Below are positions 55,394 through 63,560 of a stretch of 64,000 nt of DNA, piece by piece. A program made the position numbers and the translations under genes. Numbering within the stretch: the first letter of the stretch is position 1; every line of letters starts with the position of its first letter. A model generated the notes under the pieces. It saw only the letters and a program-made list of their open reading frames with translations, was not told where the DNA came from and searched no databases. The DNA is from Gammaproteobacteria bacterium. Lineage in GTDB: Bacteria; Pseudomonadota; Gammaproteobacteria; Arenicellales; JAJDZL01. Location of the stretch: contig JAJDXD010000110.1 in assembly GCA_022823405.1 (NCBI GenBank), positions 1 to 64,000 of the forward strand, read 5' to 3'.

Positions 55394-58300
55394 TCAGTCA
55401 GCTACTGTGCAGCAATCAGTGCCAACTTTCACCGACTGACGCATCTTACGTCGTTGCTGGTAGAGGCACAATGCATGCAAAGGAAAGTATTGTCGATACA
55501 GGACATAGTCCAACAGAGCAGTGCGAAAAAACACACCAACCATATTTTGCTTTGGCCATGTTCCATCCACATTTTGCGTGTTGAGCAAATAGCCAATTCC
55601 ATTTGAAATCGCGTGCCAGTTGGAGTCACCTGCCTCAAGCAGTGCGATGAGAGCCCACGCGGTCTGGATAACTTGACTCTCCACAAGCCCGACGTATTGG
55701 CCAGTGAAGCAGCCTCGGTGACTTTCTCCCCAACCGCCATCATTGCGTTGGCGCTCTAACAGCCAATGGCAGGCCAGTCGCAGTGCCGGGTCGCCAGGAT
55801 TCGCTCCCGCCGCAAGCAAACCCCGAATCCCAAACAAGGTGCCGTAAATGTACTGAACGCCCCACACGCCGCGCCATGATCCGTCATTCGCTTGCGTTCG
55901 GCGAAGCCAGGCTTCGCCTCTAGAAATGGCGTTCGTTACGGTCTGGTCTGCAAGTTGTGGAAAATGACTCTTGAATTCACTAAGTGCGCTAAGGCACGAT
56001 GCGGTGCATTCGACAAAGGAGTGCTCGGTCATTGATTCGCCAAACATCTCAGCTGGATTAAGCCACTCCAGACCAAGCATAGAACGTTTTGATTCATAAC
56101 TGCCAAAACCACCATTTCGATTTTGACTCCGTAACATGAACTGTACAGCTTCACTCAACGTGCTGGTGTCAGCATTTTTGCCATGGACAGCTAGAATTCC
56201 AAGTGCAGCCTCTGCAGTACAGTCGGACACCGGCCAGCCATGCCATCCTCCCGCAAAACACCAACCACCTTTAGGGTCGGCACGATTCGCCTCTTGATAT
56301 CCCTGAAAACTGTTGACAATTTGCTCTTGGCTCAAAAATTCAGAGCCATGTGTGAGTGCGTTCTGAACCTTGTCTAATTCAGCTACCTTCGCCAACGCCT
56401 GCAACGCAAACCCGGTATCCCACGAAGCACTCCTTGCACCGGTAACTCGCGTACCTTGTTCCTCGTCCTCCCAAATCCAACCATCCAACTGCGATAGCGC
56501 CTGCAACATGTCAGAGTCATTCCGATCATGCAACCACAAGGCAAGAATATTGAGCAAACCGCTGACAGGAGATATGCTTGTGTGGTTAGTGGTTTGCAAC
56601 TCCCACTTGATTCGTTTGAGCAGTCTGTCGACAGTTTGAGTCCTTTGGCGCTTTAGATGAACTTTTTCATACGCTCTTGTCAGGCAATACCCGGCTCGAA
56701 GCCACAGACTCGGCCGGCAAAATAAATCAGCTTCTCGCAAACTGTTTCGGGCTTCGGAAAAATTCACCTTGTCAAAACCTTGGGGAAAAAGTTCTTCTCG
56801 TAAAGAGGTGATCGTGGATGTAATCGGTGCTTGGTATCGTTGTGAGTAAACTGTTGCCATAGCCATGTAAATTAGCCTGGTGTGGCAATACCACTTAGAG
56901 GGATGTAATACAAACCAACGCGGCAGTCGCCACAATTCTGGCAGTACAGCATGGACTCCGTCCCAGTCGTAGAGATTAAGCAGCGCTAGCCAAAACTTGC
57001 CCCAACTTGGAATATTGACAACCCCTTCTGCCTGCAGGAACTGCCTCGCTGGTTCGATCAAAGGATCATCTTGACTGACTCCAAGCAGTCTCGATGTGAC
57101 ATACACAAGGGTGGTAACGAAAAGATGAGGTGAGGAATGCTCGTGCATACCCCATACCCCTTGTTCAAGACGAGTCTTCTCGAAACTAAGCAGGATAAGT
57201 TGTCGTCGTTGTGGCTCCAGCGGCTGATCGAGAATGTAGTGTAGCAGAGCGTATTGGGCGGTGAGCATGGGACACCAAACCATTTCTCCTTCCCAGCTGC
57301 CATTGTCATTCTGGAGACTCAACAAACGCTCTGTAGCCCTCTCCAAGGCAGGACCAACATCGGGAGAATGAATCTTTTTGGGAATTGACCTGGAATCATC
57401 GGATCTCGTTGGAATGGAAATTAGGAATGCGCGGGCTAATGAATCACGGGCAAGAAAGTCTTTTTCGCCACCTCTATTTCGGTCTCTACGTTGGGCGATA
57501 ATGCCGCGCACCAGCCATACCAACCGTCCAGTGGTAGCATTCATGACTTTGAATGCACGGTTCCAGGGTAGTCTTTCAAAGTTACGCGGGAGTTGTCTAA
57601 GGAGCGTAATGGCGACTATCGTGGAAACAGTGAAAGAAAGATGAACAACCGACGTGTTTTCACAAGCAAGTAGACTTACAGTTCCTTTGCGCGCTAAAGG
57701 ATGTTTTCGCCAATTACTATAAATCGCTCTCCTTAGTTCCGCTGATTCGCGTCGATAGTCAGCAAAAACCTCGTATAAACCCATCGCCAGTAACTCAGGG
57801 CCGCGAGTTGCCAAGTGACGTTTGGAGGAAAATGCTCGAAAGTTCTCGTGCATCGCCAAATCGAAAGCATCACCAAAACCGAGAGTCATGCCGACCGCAG
57901 TCATAGGATGGTAATTTCCGACTGCGTCGCCTACAAGAACAAGGTTTGAATTCCCATGAGTCGTTCGCGCTCTAATTTCATTGGTTGCAGCATGAAATTT
58001 TCCGTTCTGGAGTGCTTCGATAAATCCAGATCTGAGTTGTTCAGGTAGCTGATCGGCATAAGCTTCCGACAACAGCCCAATACGGTCACGCGGAATCCAG
58101 TGATTCAACGGCACATCGACGATTATCTTGACGCGATCACGCCCCAATTGGTACATGAGAATCGGACCTGGCCCACCCAGCAGAACATGGCCATAACCCT
58201 TCAGTTGCAAGTCTTCCCCTTCAACGATCACCCCCACCATACGCGAGCAGATTACCCGACCAGTCTGCAATCCCAGTGACTTGCGAACAGTTGATGCGCG

Positions 58301-58774
58301 ACCGTCGGCACCGACAATTCGGTTGGCGTTGACAGTAGTATTGGTTCCGTTGAGATCTATGGATATCTGACCAGATGTGGCTTCAAGAACCTTAACTGGA
58401 ACAATAAAGTCGATATTAGACTCATTTTGTACACTTTGATGAAGAAGCGAGACGAGTGCTGAATGTTCACATGCCAAACCGCGGGACCCGTTCGCATAAG
58501 GAAGTACAATCGGTTCCGAGCCGTCTTCCGGAAACACAGCAAACCCGTTGCCGGGGACGCTTTCGATTTGCGATTCAATCTCAACCCCGACCTCGTTTAG
58601 AATTCGAAGAGCCGGCGGATGCAACCACTCACCGGCCAGTCGTTTGGAGGCCTTCGGATTCGCTTCGAACAGAGCAACTTGAGCGCCCTTTTTTGCGTAG
58701 GCGAGGGCACATACGCTCCCGACAGGACCAGCGCCGACGATGGCGACGTCATAGAATCCTAGACTATTGCTCAA
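55394..58774 (-). CDS. Squalene monooxygenase fused to oxidosqualene cyclase
   Basis: One uninterrupted polypeptide of about 1126 residues. Part 1 (about 8-400) is a squalene epoxidase: FAD motif V-A-I-V-G-A-G-P-V-G near 10, G-A-D-G-R near 155, and L-V-G-D-A...H-P-M-T-A-V-G-M near 280. Part 2 (about 475-1110) is an oxidosqualene cyclase: H-P-S-K-W-Y-C-H-x-R, the catalytic V-S-D-C-T-A-E with Asp851, and repeated QW motifs (Q-N-R-N-G-G-F, D-G-S-W-R-G-V-W-G-V-Q). The D-C-T-A-E motif separates it from squalene-hopene cyclases (D-x-D-D). It would turn squalene into oxidosqualene and then a protosterol such as lanosterol. The start is TTG 58774, overlapping the CYP51 stop as TTGA; the open frame to 58843 lies within CYP51. 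Confidence 0.92.
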   Translation of the reverse strand: MSNSLGFYDVAIVGAGPVGSVCALAYAKKGAQVALFEANPKASKRLAGEWLHPPALRILNEVGVEIESQIESVPGNGFAVFPEDGSEPIVLPYANGSRGLACEHSALVSLLHQSVQNESNIDFIVPVKVLEATSGQISIDLNGTNTTVNANRIVGADGRASTVRKSLGLQTGRVICSRMVGVIVEGEDLQLKGYGHVLLGGPGPILMYQLGRDRVKIIVDVPLNHWIPRDRIGLLSEAYADQLPEQLRSGFIEALQNGKFHAATNEIRARTTHGNSNLVLVGDAVGNYHPMTAVGMTLGFGDAFDLAMHENFRAFSSKRHLATRGPELLAMGLYEVFADYRRESAELRRAIYSNWRKHPLARKGTVSLLACENTSVVHLSFTVSTIVAITLLRQLPRNFERLPWNRAFKVMNATTGRLVWLVRGIIAQRRDRNRGGEKDFLARDSLARAFLISIPTRSDDSRSIPKKIHSPDVGPALERATERLLSLQNDNGSWEGEMVWCPMLTAQYALLHYILDQPLEPQRRQLILLSFEKTRLEQGVWGMHEHSSPHLFVTTLVYVTSRLLGVSQDDPLIEPARQFLQAEGVVNIPSWGKFWLALLNLYDWDGVHAVLPELWRLPRWFVLHPSKWYCHTRLIYMAMATVYSQRYQAPITSTITSLREELFPQGFDKVNFSEARNSLREADLFCRPSLWLRAGYCLTRAYEKVHLKRQRTQTVDRLLKRIKWELQTTNHTSISPVSGLLNILALWLHDRNDSDMLQALSQLDGWIWEDEEQGTRVTGARSASWDTGFALQALAKVAELDKVQNALTHGSEFLSQEQIVNSFQGYQEANRADPKGGWCFAGGWHGWPVSDCTAEAALGILAVHGKNADTSTLSEAVQFMLRSQNRNGGFGSYESKRSMLGLEWLNPAEMFGESMTEHSFVECTASCLSALSEFKSHFPQLADQTVTNAISRGEAWLRRTQANDGSWRGVWGVQYIYGTLFGIRGLLAAGANPGDPALRLACHWLLERQRNDGGWGESHRGCFTGQYVGLVESQVIQTAWALIALLEAGDSNWHAISNGIGYLLNTQNVDGTWPKQNMVGVFFRTALLDYVLYRQYFPLHALCLYQQRRKMRQSVKVGTDCCTVAD

Positions 58775-60159
58775 TGGAAAATGCCAGATTTTGAGCGATG
58801 TTGGTAACGAACCCGACAAGGTTCCTTGGGACCTGTCACCCAACTGCCATAATTCGGGGCAGGAATGTCTCGATCGGTAAAAAAATCAAAGCGATCAAGC
58901 AGTACAGTCCAGATCGTTTTAAGTTGCAGGTAGGCAAAATGCTTCCCCATACACATGTGTTTACCGCCGCCAAAACCTATCAAAGTGTAGCGGTGTTGTT
59001 TGTCTTCGCGGTTCGGTGATGCAAATCTTTCCGGATAGAACCGGTCTGGATTGGCGAATAGGTGAGGCAAGCGGTGAGCAGCTGCCGGTGATACCATGGC
59101 GAGGGTGCCGGCGGGTACGGAATGATCACCGAATTGCACAGGTTTGAGTACTTTTCGAATCAACAAAATCAATGGCGGATGTAGTCGCTCGTTTTCGCGT
59201 ATGGTGTACTCCATCAACGATTGTTGCTTTAAGGTGTCAATGTTTGAAGCGTTTTCATTTGCATAAACTTCCTGCATCTCGTTCCGCAATTTGTCAATGT
59301 ACGACGGCGAATTCAAAAGTTCCAAACAGGTCCAGGTTGCAAGAACTGCGCTAGTGTGCTGACCCGCGAACAATACGGTCAGTAGAATTCCAGTAATCTC
59401 TTCGTCGGTAACCGCACGGCTATCTTTGTAACGACTTTCCATAACTTTCTGCATGAAATCATCCGACCTAGCACCCGTACGCCGTCGCTCCATGACAATT
59501 CGTTCAAACATTTCGGAAATGGATTTCCGTGCCCGGTCGCGACTTCGATGCGCCGGTGTCGGTAAATGAGGAAAGAAAAAGCCTAGGGTGTTGATTCCAT
59601 TCTGCAAATCGTGATAGCTTTCCGCAAACCCAGCGTTCAACTGATTACGGACCTCAGGACCTATGAGGCAGTGACTGGCAATATTGATCGTAAGCTGATT
59701 CATCGCCTGTGGTAAATCCAATTCTCCTTGTTGGCCCATGGCATCAGCAAAATTCATTGTCTCCTCAAACATAATGTCAGAAAACTTGCGTAACGCGGAT
59801 TCGCGCAGTTCCGGGTAGAGAAATCCCAACTGCTCAGACATCAGTTCGGGGGAAACGTCGTAGGCTACACCACGACCAAAAATTGGTACTGTGAATTGAT
59901 AGACATCTTTAGCACTCATGTGATCTCGGGGCGCCCTGAAATAACAATCATGCGCTTCGGGACCGGCAAACAAGACGAATTTACGCGTACCGAGACGAAA
60001 TTGAAACAACTCTCCCTGCTCATGCCACCCACGGATCAACATCGAAACCGGATCCTTTAAAAACTCCGTCAGATGACCAATCAAGGGCAATCCACCGGTC
60101 AGCATCGGAATATTCTTAGCCGGTGGCGGTGTGTGATGTGTTGAGGAAAGGGTCGTCAT
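58771..60159 (-). CDS. cyp51: Sterol 14-alpha-demethylase, CYP51 family
   Basis: A 462-residue P450. CYP51 features are Y-x-F-x-V-P-I-F-G-x-G-V-A-Y-D in the B-C region, the I-helix L-F-A-G-Q-H-T-S-A, E-x-x-R as E-N-E-R-L-H-P-P, and the haem loop G-F-G-G-G-K-H-M-C-M-G with Cys403. It would remove the C-14 methyl of lanosterol-type sterols. There is no membrane anchor and no ferredoxin fused at the end, unlike the Methylococcus enzyme, so its electron donor lies elsewhere. ATG 60159 has AAGGAAG upstream. It is the fourth gene of the sterol operon. Confidence 0.92.
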   Translation of the reverse strand: MTTLSSTHHTPPPAKNIPMLTGGLPLIGHLTEFLKDPVSMLIRGWHEQGELFQFRLGTRKFVLFAGPEAHDCYFRAPRDHMSAKDVYQFTVPIFGRGVAYDVSPELMSEQLGFLYPELRESALRKFSDIMFEETMNFADAMGQQGELDLPQAMNQLTINIASHCLIGPEVRNQLNAGFAESYHDLQNGINTLGFFFPHLPTPAHRSRDRARKSISEMFERIVMERRRTGARSDDFMQKVMESRYKDSRAVTDEEITGILLTVLFAGQHTSAVLATWTCLELLNSPSYIDKLRNEMQEVYANENASNIDTLKQQSLMEYTIRENERLHPPLILLIRKVLKPVQFGDHSVPAGTLAMVSPAAAHRLPHLFANPDRFYPERFASPNREDKQHRYTLIGFGGGKHMCMGKHFAYLQLKTIWTVLLDRFDFFTDRDIPAPNYGSWVTGPKEPCRVRYQHRSKSGIFH

Positions 60160-60186
60160 GGATACTTCCTTGATTTGTTACTGCCG

Positions 60187-61287
60187 CTAGTAGACAAACG
60201 GTAACATTGAATAACGGACTCGCTGTTTGTAGCGCGTCCACAGATCGCCATACTTGGCACAACAGCGTTGCTCATCACGTAGTGAGCGGTGACACAGCAG
60301 TACAGTCAACCATACAGGCAAGAGGTAGGGTACCCAAGACTCAAATCCTGTGGTCAGGGCAAATGAAAAGTAGACACAAATTTCACCCGTATAGTTAAGG
60401 TGGCGTCCAACACCCCAAAAACCGGAGATCAGCAACCGACCTTCCAAGGTACGGGCGGGTTGACCCCAAATCCTAATATCAGCTTTACGTTTGAAGCGGT
60501 GCTTTTGTTGATTGGCGCCGCGAAATAGCCAGAAACCGAATCCAAATAACAACACAATTGCTACTGCGGCAATAGGATGCAGCACATCAGACGGGTGCAC
60601 CAGCCACCAACCCACCAAACAGTAAAAAAATGGCACCAAGACATAATCTCCCCAAATCAGCATCCATCCAAAGCGCTCACTGATCATGTCCCATGTGTGA
60701 ACCATTCCCTGTTCAAACTGGAAATAGTTGAATACATACAAAAAAGTGAAGATTTGATATAGCATCATTGCCAGCGTCAGTTCACCGTAAGTTTCGTATT
60801 GCATGACGGCGAATGAGGCATTAAAGAGTGCGAGACCAATGAGAGAGGGGCGATAGCTAAATAGCTTAATGTCCACTCCGAGCCAGGTCGGATTGGACAG
60901 CGCACCGAAAAAATATCCACGCCAAAAGCCAGTAGTGGTTTCCTGATTACGGGTAGCCCGGAAATAAAGCCATGTAGCAAGTAAAAATGCGAATACGTTT
61001 GCAGCCACGAACAAAGCGGCAAATTGCGAATACAGCACCGAAAGCGAAAACCAACCCATTGACTGGACAATAGCTGTCACAAATACCGTAATCAGAAACA
61101 GCGCAAGACCATTGAGTTTATATTCGCGCGTATTGCCCTCCATATCCGGACCTTTGATTCGGCGTCCAGGTACCACTACAGAACCCAAAAACAGCGCCCC
61201 AACGAATACCAAAACCATGCCCGCCGCTTCAAGCAGGTTCAGGCTCGTCAGCATTGTCAACATCGATATAAAGTTCGGTTCAGGCAT
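60187..61287 (-). CDS. C-14 sterol reductase (ERG24/ERG4 family)
   Basis: About 366 residues, a multi-helix membrane protein. The carboxy-terminal signature is complete: L-L-I-S-G-F-W-G-V-G-R-H-L-N-Y-T-G-E, then H-R-S-L-R-D-E-Q-R-C-x-x-K-Y-G-x-x-W-x-x-Y. This is the NADPH-binding end of delta-14/delta-24(28)-type sterol reductases. Next to CYP51 it most likely reduces the C-14 double bond left by demethylation. ATG 61287 overlaps the sdmA stop by eight bases; an earlier in-frame start at 61314 is possible. Confidence 0.88.
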   Translation of the reverse strand: MPEPNFISMLTMLTSLNLLEAAGMVLVFVGALFLGSVVVPGRRIKGPDMEGNTREYKLNGLALFLITVFVTAIVQSMGWFSLSVLYSQFAALFVAANVFAFLLATWLYFRATRNQETTTGFWRGYFFGALSNPTWLGVDIKLFSYRPSLIGLALFNASFAVMQYETYGELTLAMMLYQIFTFLYVFNYFQFEQGMVHTWDMISERFGWMLIWGDYVLVPFFYCLVGWWLVHPSDVLHPIAAVAIVLLFGFGFWLFRGANQQKHRFKRKADIRIWGQPARTLEGRLLISGFWGVGRHLNYTGEICVYFSFALTTGFESWVPYLLPVWLTVLLCHRSLRDEQRCCAKYGDLWTRYKQRVRYSMLPFVY

Positions 61288-62383
61288 TATCGAAACTGTT
61301 TTCCATGGATTCACGGGCCAAGTATTCTTCCCACTTGCGAACAGTCAAATTTTGAAACTCGCGTACAACCGGATTGAATTCAATGGGAGGTGCGTCCCAG
61401 TGTGCCTCGTAACCCAGTTGTTCTGCCTCGACGGCAACTTTGTCCTGAGTTAACAAGGGAGCAATCATCATGCGGTTTGAGATTTTCATGGCTGCGCTCA
61501 TTGCAAAACGGGGAATTCTTATGGGCAGTAAGGGTATTTTTAAAGATTTGAAATAAAACAGAAAAAATACTCGTGTGGTCCGTTCGTCAATTGGTAAAAC
61601 AAATAACCAGTGTTTTATCCACTCATCGGTATTCGACCACTGGTAGGGGTATTGGAAGCAAAGCGTCATGCTGTTGGTATCAAATTTGTCGTGCTCCACA
61701 AAAAATCCCGAAATCCGCCCGCGTCCGACCTTCGTGTCATAAGCAAGATGAACGTTATCCCCAACCGTCTCATATTGGGTGAGGACGGCATCCTGAAACG
61801 GACGATACTTGCGGTGAAGATAGGCGTGCGTGAAATCGCTGACGTTATCGATAATCATCGAGTGATGGGCTGACCAAGTGAAGCTGAGGGGTACACAGGC
61901 CCAGCGTTTTGGCCCTTCAAGTTCGGGAATATCCGGAATCTCTCGTTGTTCAGAGCGTTCAGCCTTGCCGGGAAACAGCCAGACTAGACCATAGCGAACC
62001 TTGACAGGATAACTCTTGATTGAAGGCTTCAGACCTTTGTTTCCGCCCGACTTCGTCTGTGGGATATCGGCCCGTCGACCGGTCTGGTCATATTCCCAGC
62101 CGTGATATGCGCAGACAAGCCGACAGCCTTGAACATTCCCTAGTGAGAGTTTGAGCTGGCGATGTGCGCATCGGTTTTCGAGTGCGTAAAATGATCCATC
62201 TTCTGCACGATACAGCGCAATAGACTGTTTCCAAAAAATAACTTCGACTACGGTTCCAGGTTTGATTCGACGCACTTCTTCGACTGCGTACCAATAGTCG
62301 GGGTCCATGCCGGTTGCCCGAACTTTCTGACGCAAATTTCCAGCTTGCTCAAAACTTGGTGGTGAATTATGCAGCGAACTCAA
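61280..62383 (-). CDS. sdmA: Rieske-type sterol C-4 demethylase oxygenase SdmA
   Basis: A 367-residue Rieske non-haem iron oxygenase. The [2Fe-2S] motif is C72-A-H74 ... C91-A-Y-H94 and the mononuclear iron site has D183, H186 and H190 (S-D-F-T-H-A-Y-L-H). In Methylococcus, SdmA with SdmB removes a C-4 methyl from sterols by a route distinct from the eukaryotic one. The context (sdmB upstream, sterol genes downstream) supports this call. The start is TTG 62383, overlapping the sdmB stop as TTGA, with AAGGAGG six bases upstream. No reductase partner is in the operon. Confidence 0.85.
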   Translation of the reverse strand: MSSLHNSPPSFEQAGNLRQKVRATGMDPDYWYAVEEVRRIKPGTVVEVIFWKQSIALYRAEDGSFYALENRCAHRQLKLSLGNVQGCRLVCAYHGWEYDQTGRRADIPQTKSGGNKGLKPSIKSYPVKVRYGLVWLFPGKAERSEQREIPDIPELEGPKRWACVPLSFTWSAHHSMIIDNVSDFTHAYLHRKYRPFQDAVLTQYETVGDNVHLAYDTKVGRGRISGFFVEHDKFDTNSMTLCFQYPYQWSNTDEWIKHWLFVLPIDERTTRVFFLFYFKSLKIPLLPIRIPRFAMSAAMKISNRMMIAPLLTQDKVAVEAEQLGYEAHWDAPPIEFNPVVREFQNLTVRKWEEYLARESMENSFDNA

Positions 62384-63516
62384 GTTGAGCCTCCTTGTGG
62401 CGTTGCCTGTAGATTCTTGTTAGTCATGGTACTCGCCGTTGCGAATTCGGATTTCTCTGTGGGAAATTTTGCATCCGGATTTATTATTGCGTTCGGACGG
62501 TTGTAGTGAAACGCATAGGCGTCATTAATCGCCTCTCGAATACTGGTTGGCTGATAACCTAGTTCCTGCCTGGCTTTTTTGAGGCTGGCATGACGACGCA
62601 GCCTTAACAGGCGGATGGCACCAGGGGTAAAGCGCTGATTGAAATCCGGATGAAATCGACTTAAATAAAAACTTGCCACTTCTGAGAAAGCCAGCATTAT
62701 GGGGGATGGTATCTGTCGAACCGGACGCGCAATTCCGCTAACCTCCTCGAATAAATCCAGAATATCTGAGATGGTTTTGAACTCGCTGCTAAAAATGTAT
62801 TTCTCGCCCGAACGTCCATGCTCCATACACAACAGATGTCCTTGTACGATGTCGCGTGCAGCGACAAACTCGAATCCACCATCTATGTAAGCAAGTAGTT
62901 TTCCATTGGTGTAGTCGCACAAGGTTTTTCCGAGTCGCGATGGAAAAAAATCAGCGCCACCGATTACAGCACAACACGTTGCGACAATGACTTCCTGACC
63001 TTTTGCAGCTGCGCGCCAACACTCGTGCTCGACTTGCGACTTGCTGCGCTCATATGGCATCGTGCGTACCATGGGATAGAATGGCATCGTCTCATCACTC
63101 GGTAAGGAGGGGTTGTCGAGATCATAACCAACTGCACTGAATGAGCCTGTAACCACCACTCGACCTGCTTCGGTCTCACGCGCCGCTCGCAAAACGTTAC
63201 GGGTACCGAGAACATTAGTCTCGAATATTTCCCGACGATGGTCACGATTACCATCGATGGTAGAAATTTTCGCTGCAACATGATAGACACCTTGGCAACC
63301 TTCCATTGCGTCCCGGGTAGCTTTTAAATCCCGAATGTCACCATAGCGGCACTCAACATCCAGATTTTTCAGTCCTTCATTGTTGTCCTCGTGCCTTAGC
63401 AACACACGAATTGGAATGCCATCATTAAGTAACCTTCGCACGAGATTTGATCCTACATGCCCGGCTGCACCGGTTACAAAAACGGGTGCATTGCGTGAAT
63501 TATCAATCGAGTTCAA
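62380..63516 (-). CDS. sdmB: NAD(P)-dependent sterol 4-carboxylate decarboxylase-like SdmB
   Basis: A 378-residue extended SDR of the 3-beta-hydroxysteroid dehydrogenase/epimerase type. The cofactor motif T-G-A-A-G-H-V-G is at 15-22, catalytic Y155-E-R-S-K159, and the S-F-S-A-V-G strand precedes it. In bacterial C-4 demethylation SdmB oxidises C-3 with loss of the C-4 carboxyl. It is the first gene of the operon sdmB-sdmA-C14 reductase-cyp51-cyclase. Start TTG 63516 is the only reasonable one after an in-frame TGA. The last 30 or so residues are low-complexity. A perfect 8-bp palindrome lies upstream. Confidence 0.82.
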   Translation of the reverse strand: MNSIDNSRNAPVFVTGAAGHVGSNLVRRLLNDGIPIRVLLRHEDNNEGLKNLDVECRYGDIRDLKATRDAMEGCQGVYHVAAKISTIDGNRDHRREIFETNVLGTRNVLRAARETEAGRVVVTGSFSAVGYDLDNPSLPSDETMPFYPMVRTMPYERSKSQVEHECWRAAAKGQEVIVATCCAVIGGADFFPSRLGKTLCDYTNGKLLAYIDGGFEFVAARDIVQGHLLCMEHGRSGEKYIFSSEFKTISDILDLFEEVSGIARPVRQIPSPIMLAFSEVASFYLSRFHPDFNQRFTPGAIRLLRLRRHASLKKARQELGYQPTSIREAINDAYAFHYNRPNAIINPDAKFPTEKSEFATASTMTNKNLQATPQGGST

Positions 63517-63542
63517 AACCGAATCCGTAAATCAGGTTGACG

Positions 63543-63560
63543 ATTCACCGTTCGGTGAAT
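63543..63560. promoter_or_regulatory. Palindromic candidate operator of the sterol operon
   Basis: ATTCACCG, two bases and CGGTGAAT form a perfect 18-base inverted repeat lying 27-44 bases before the sdmB start. It has the size and symmetry of a dimeric repressor site, such as TetR-type. No adjacent regulator gene is in the window. Confidence 0.5.
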
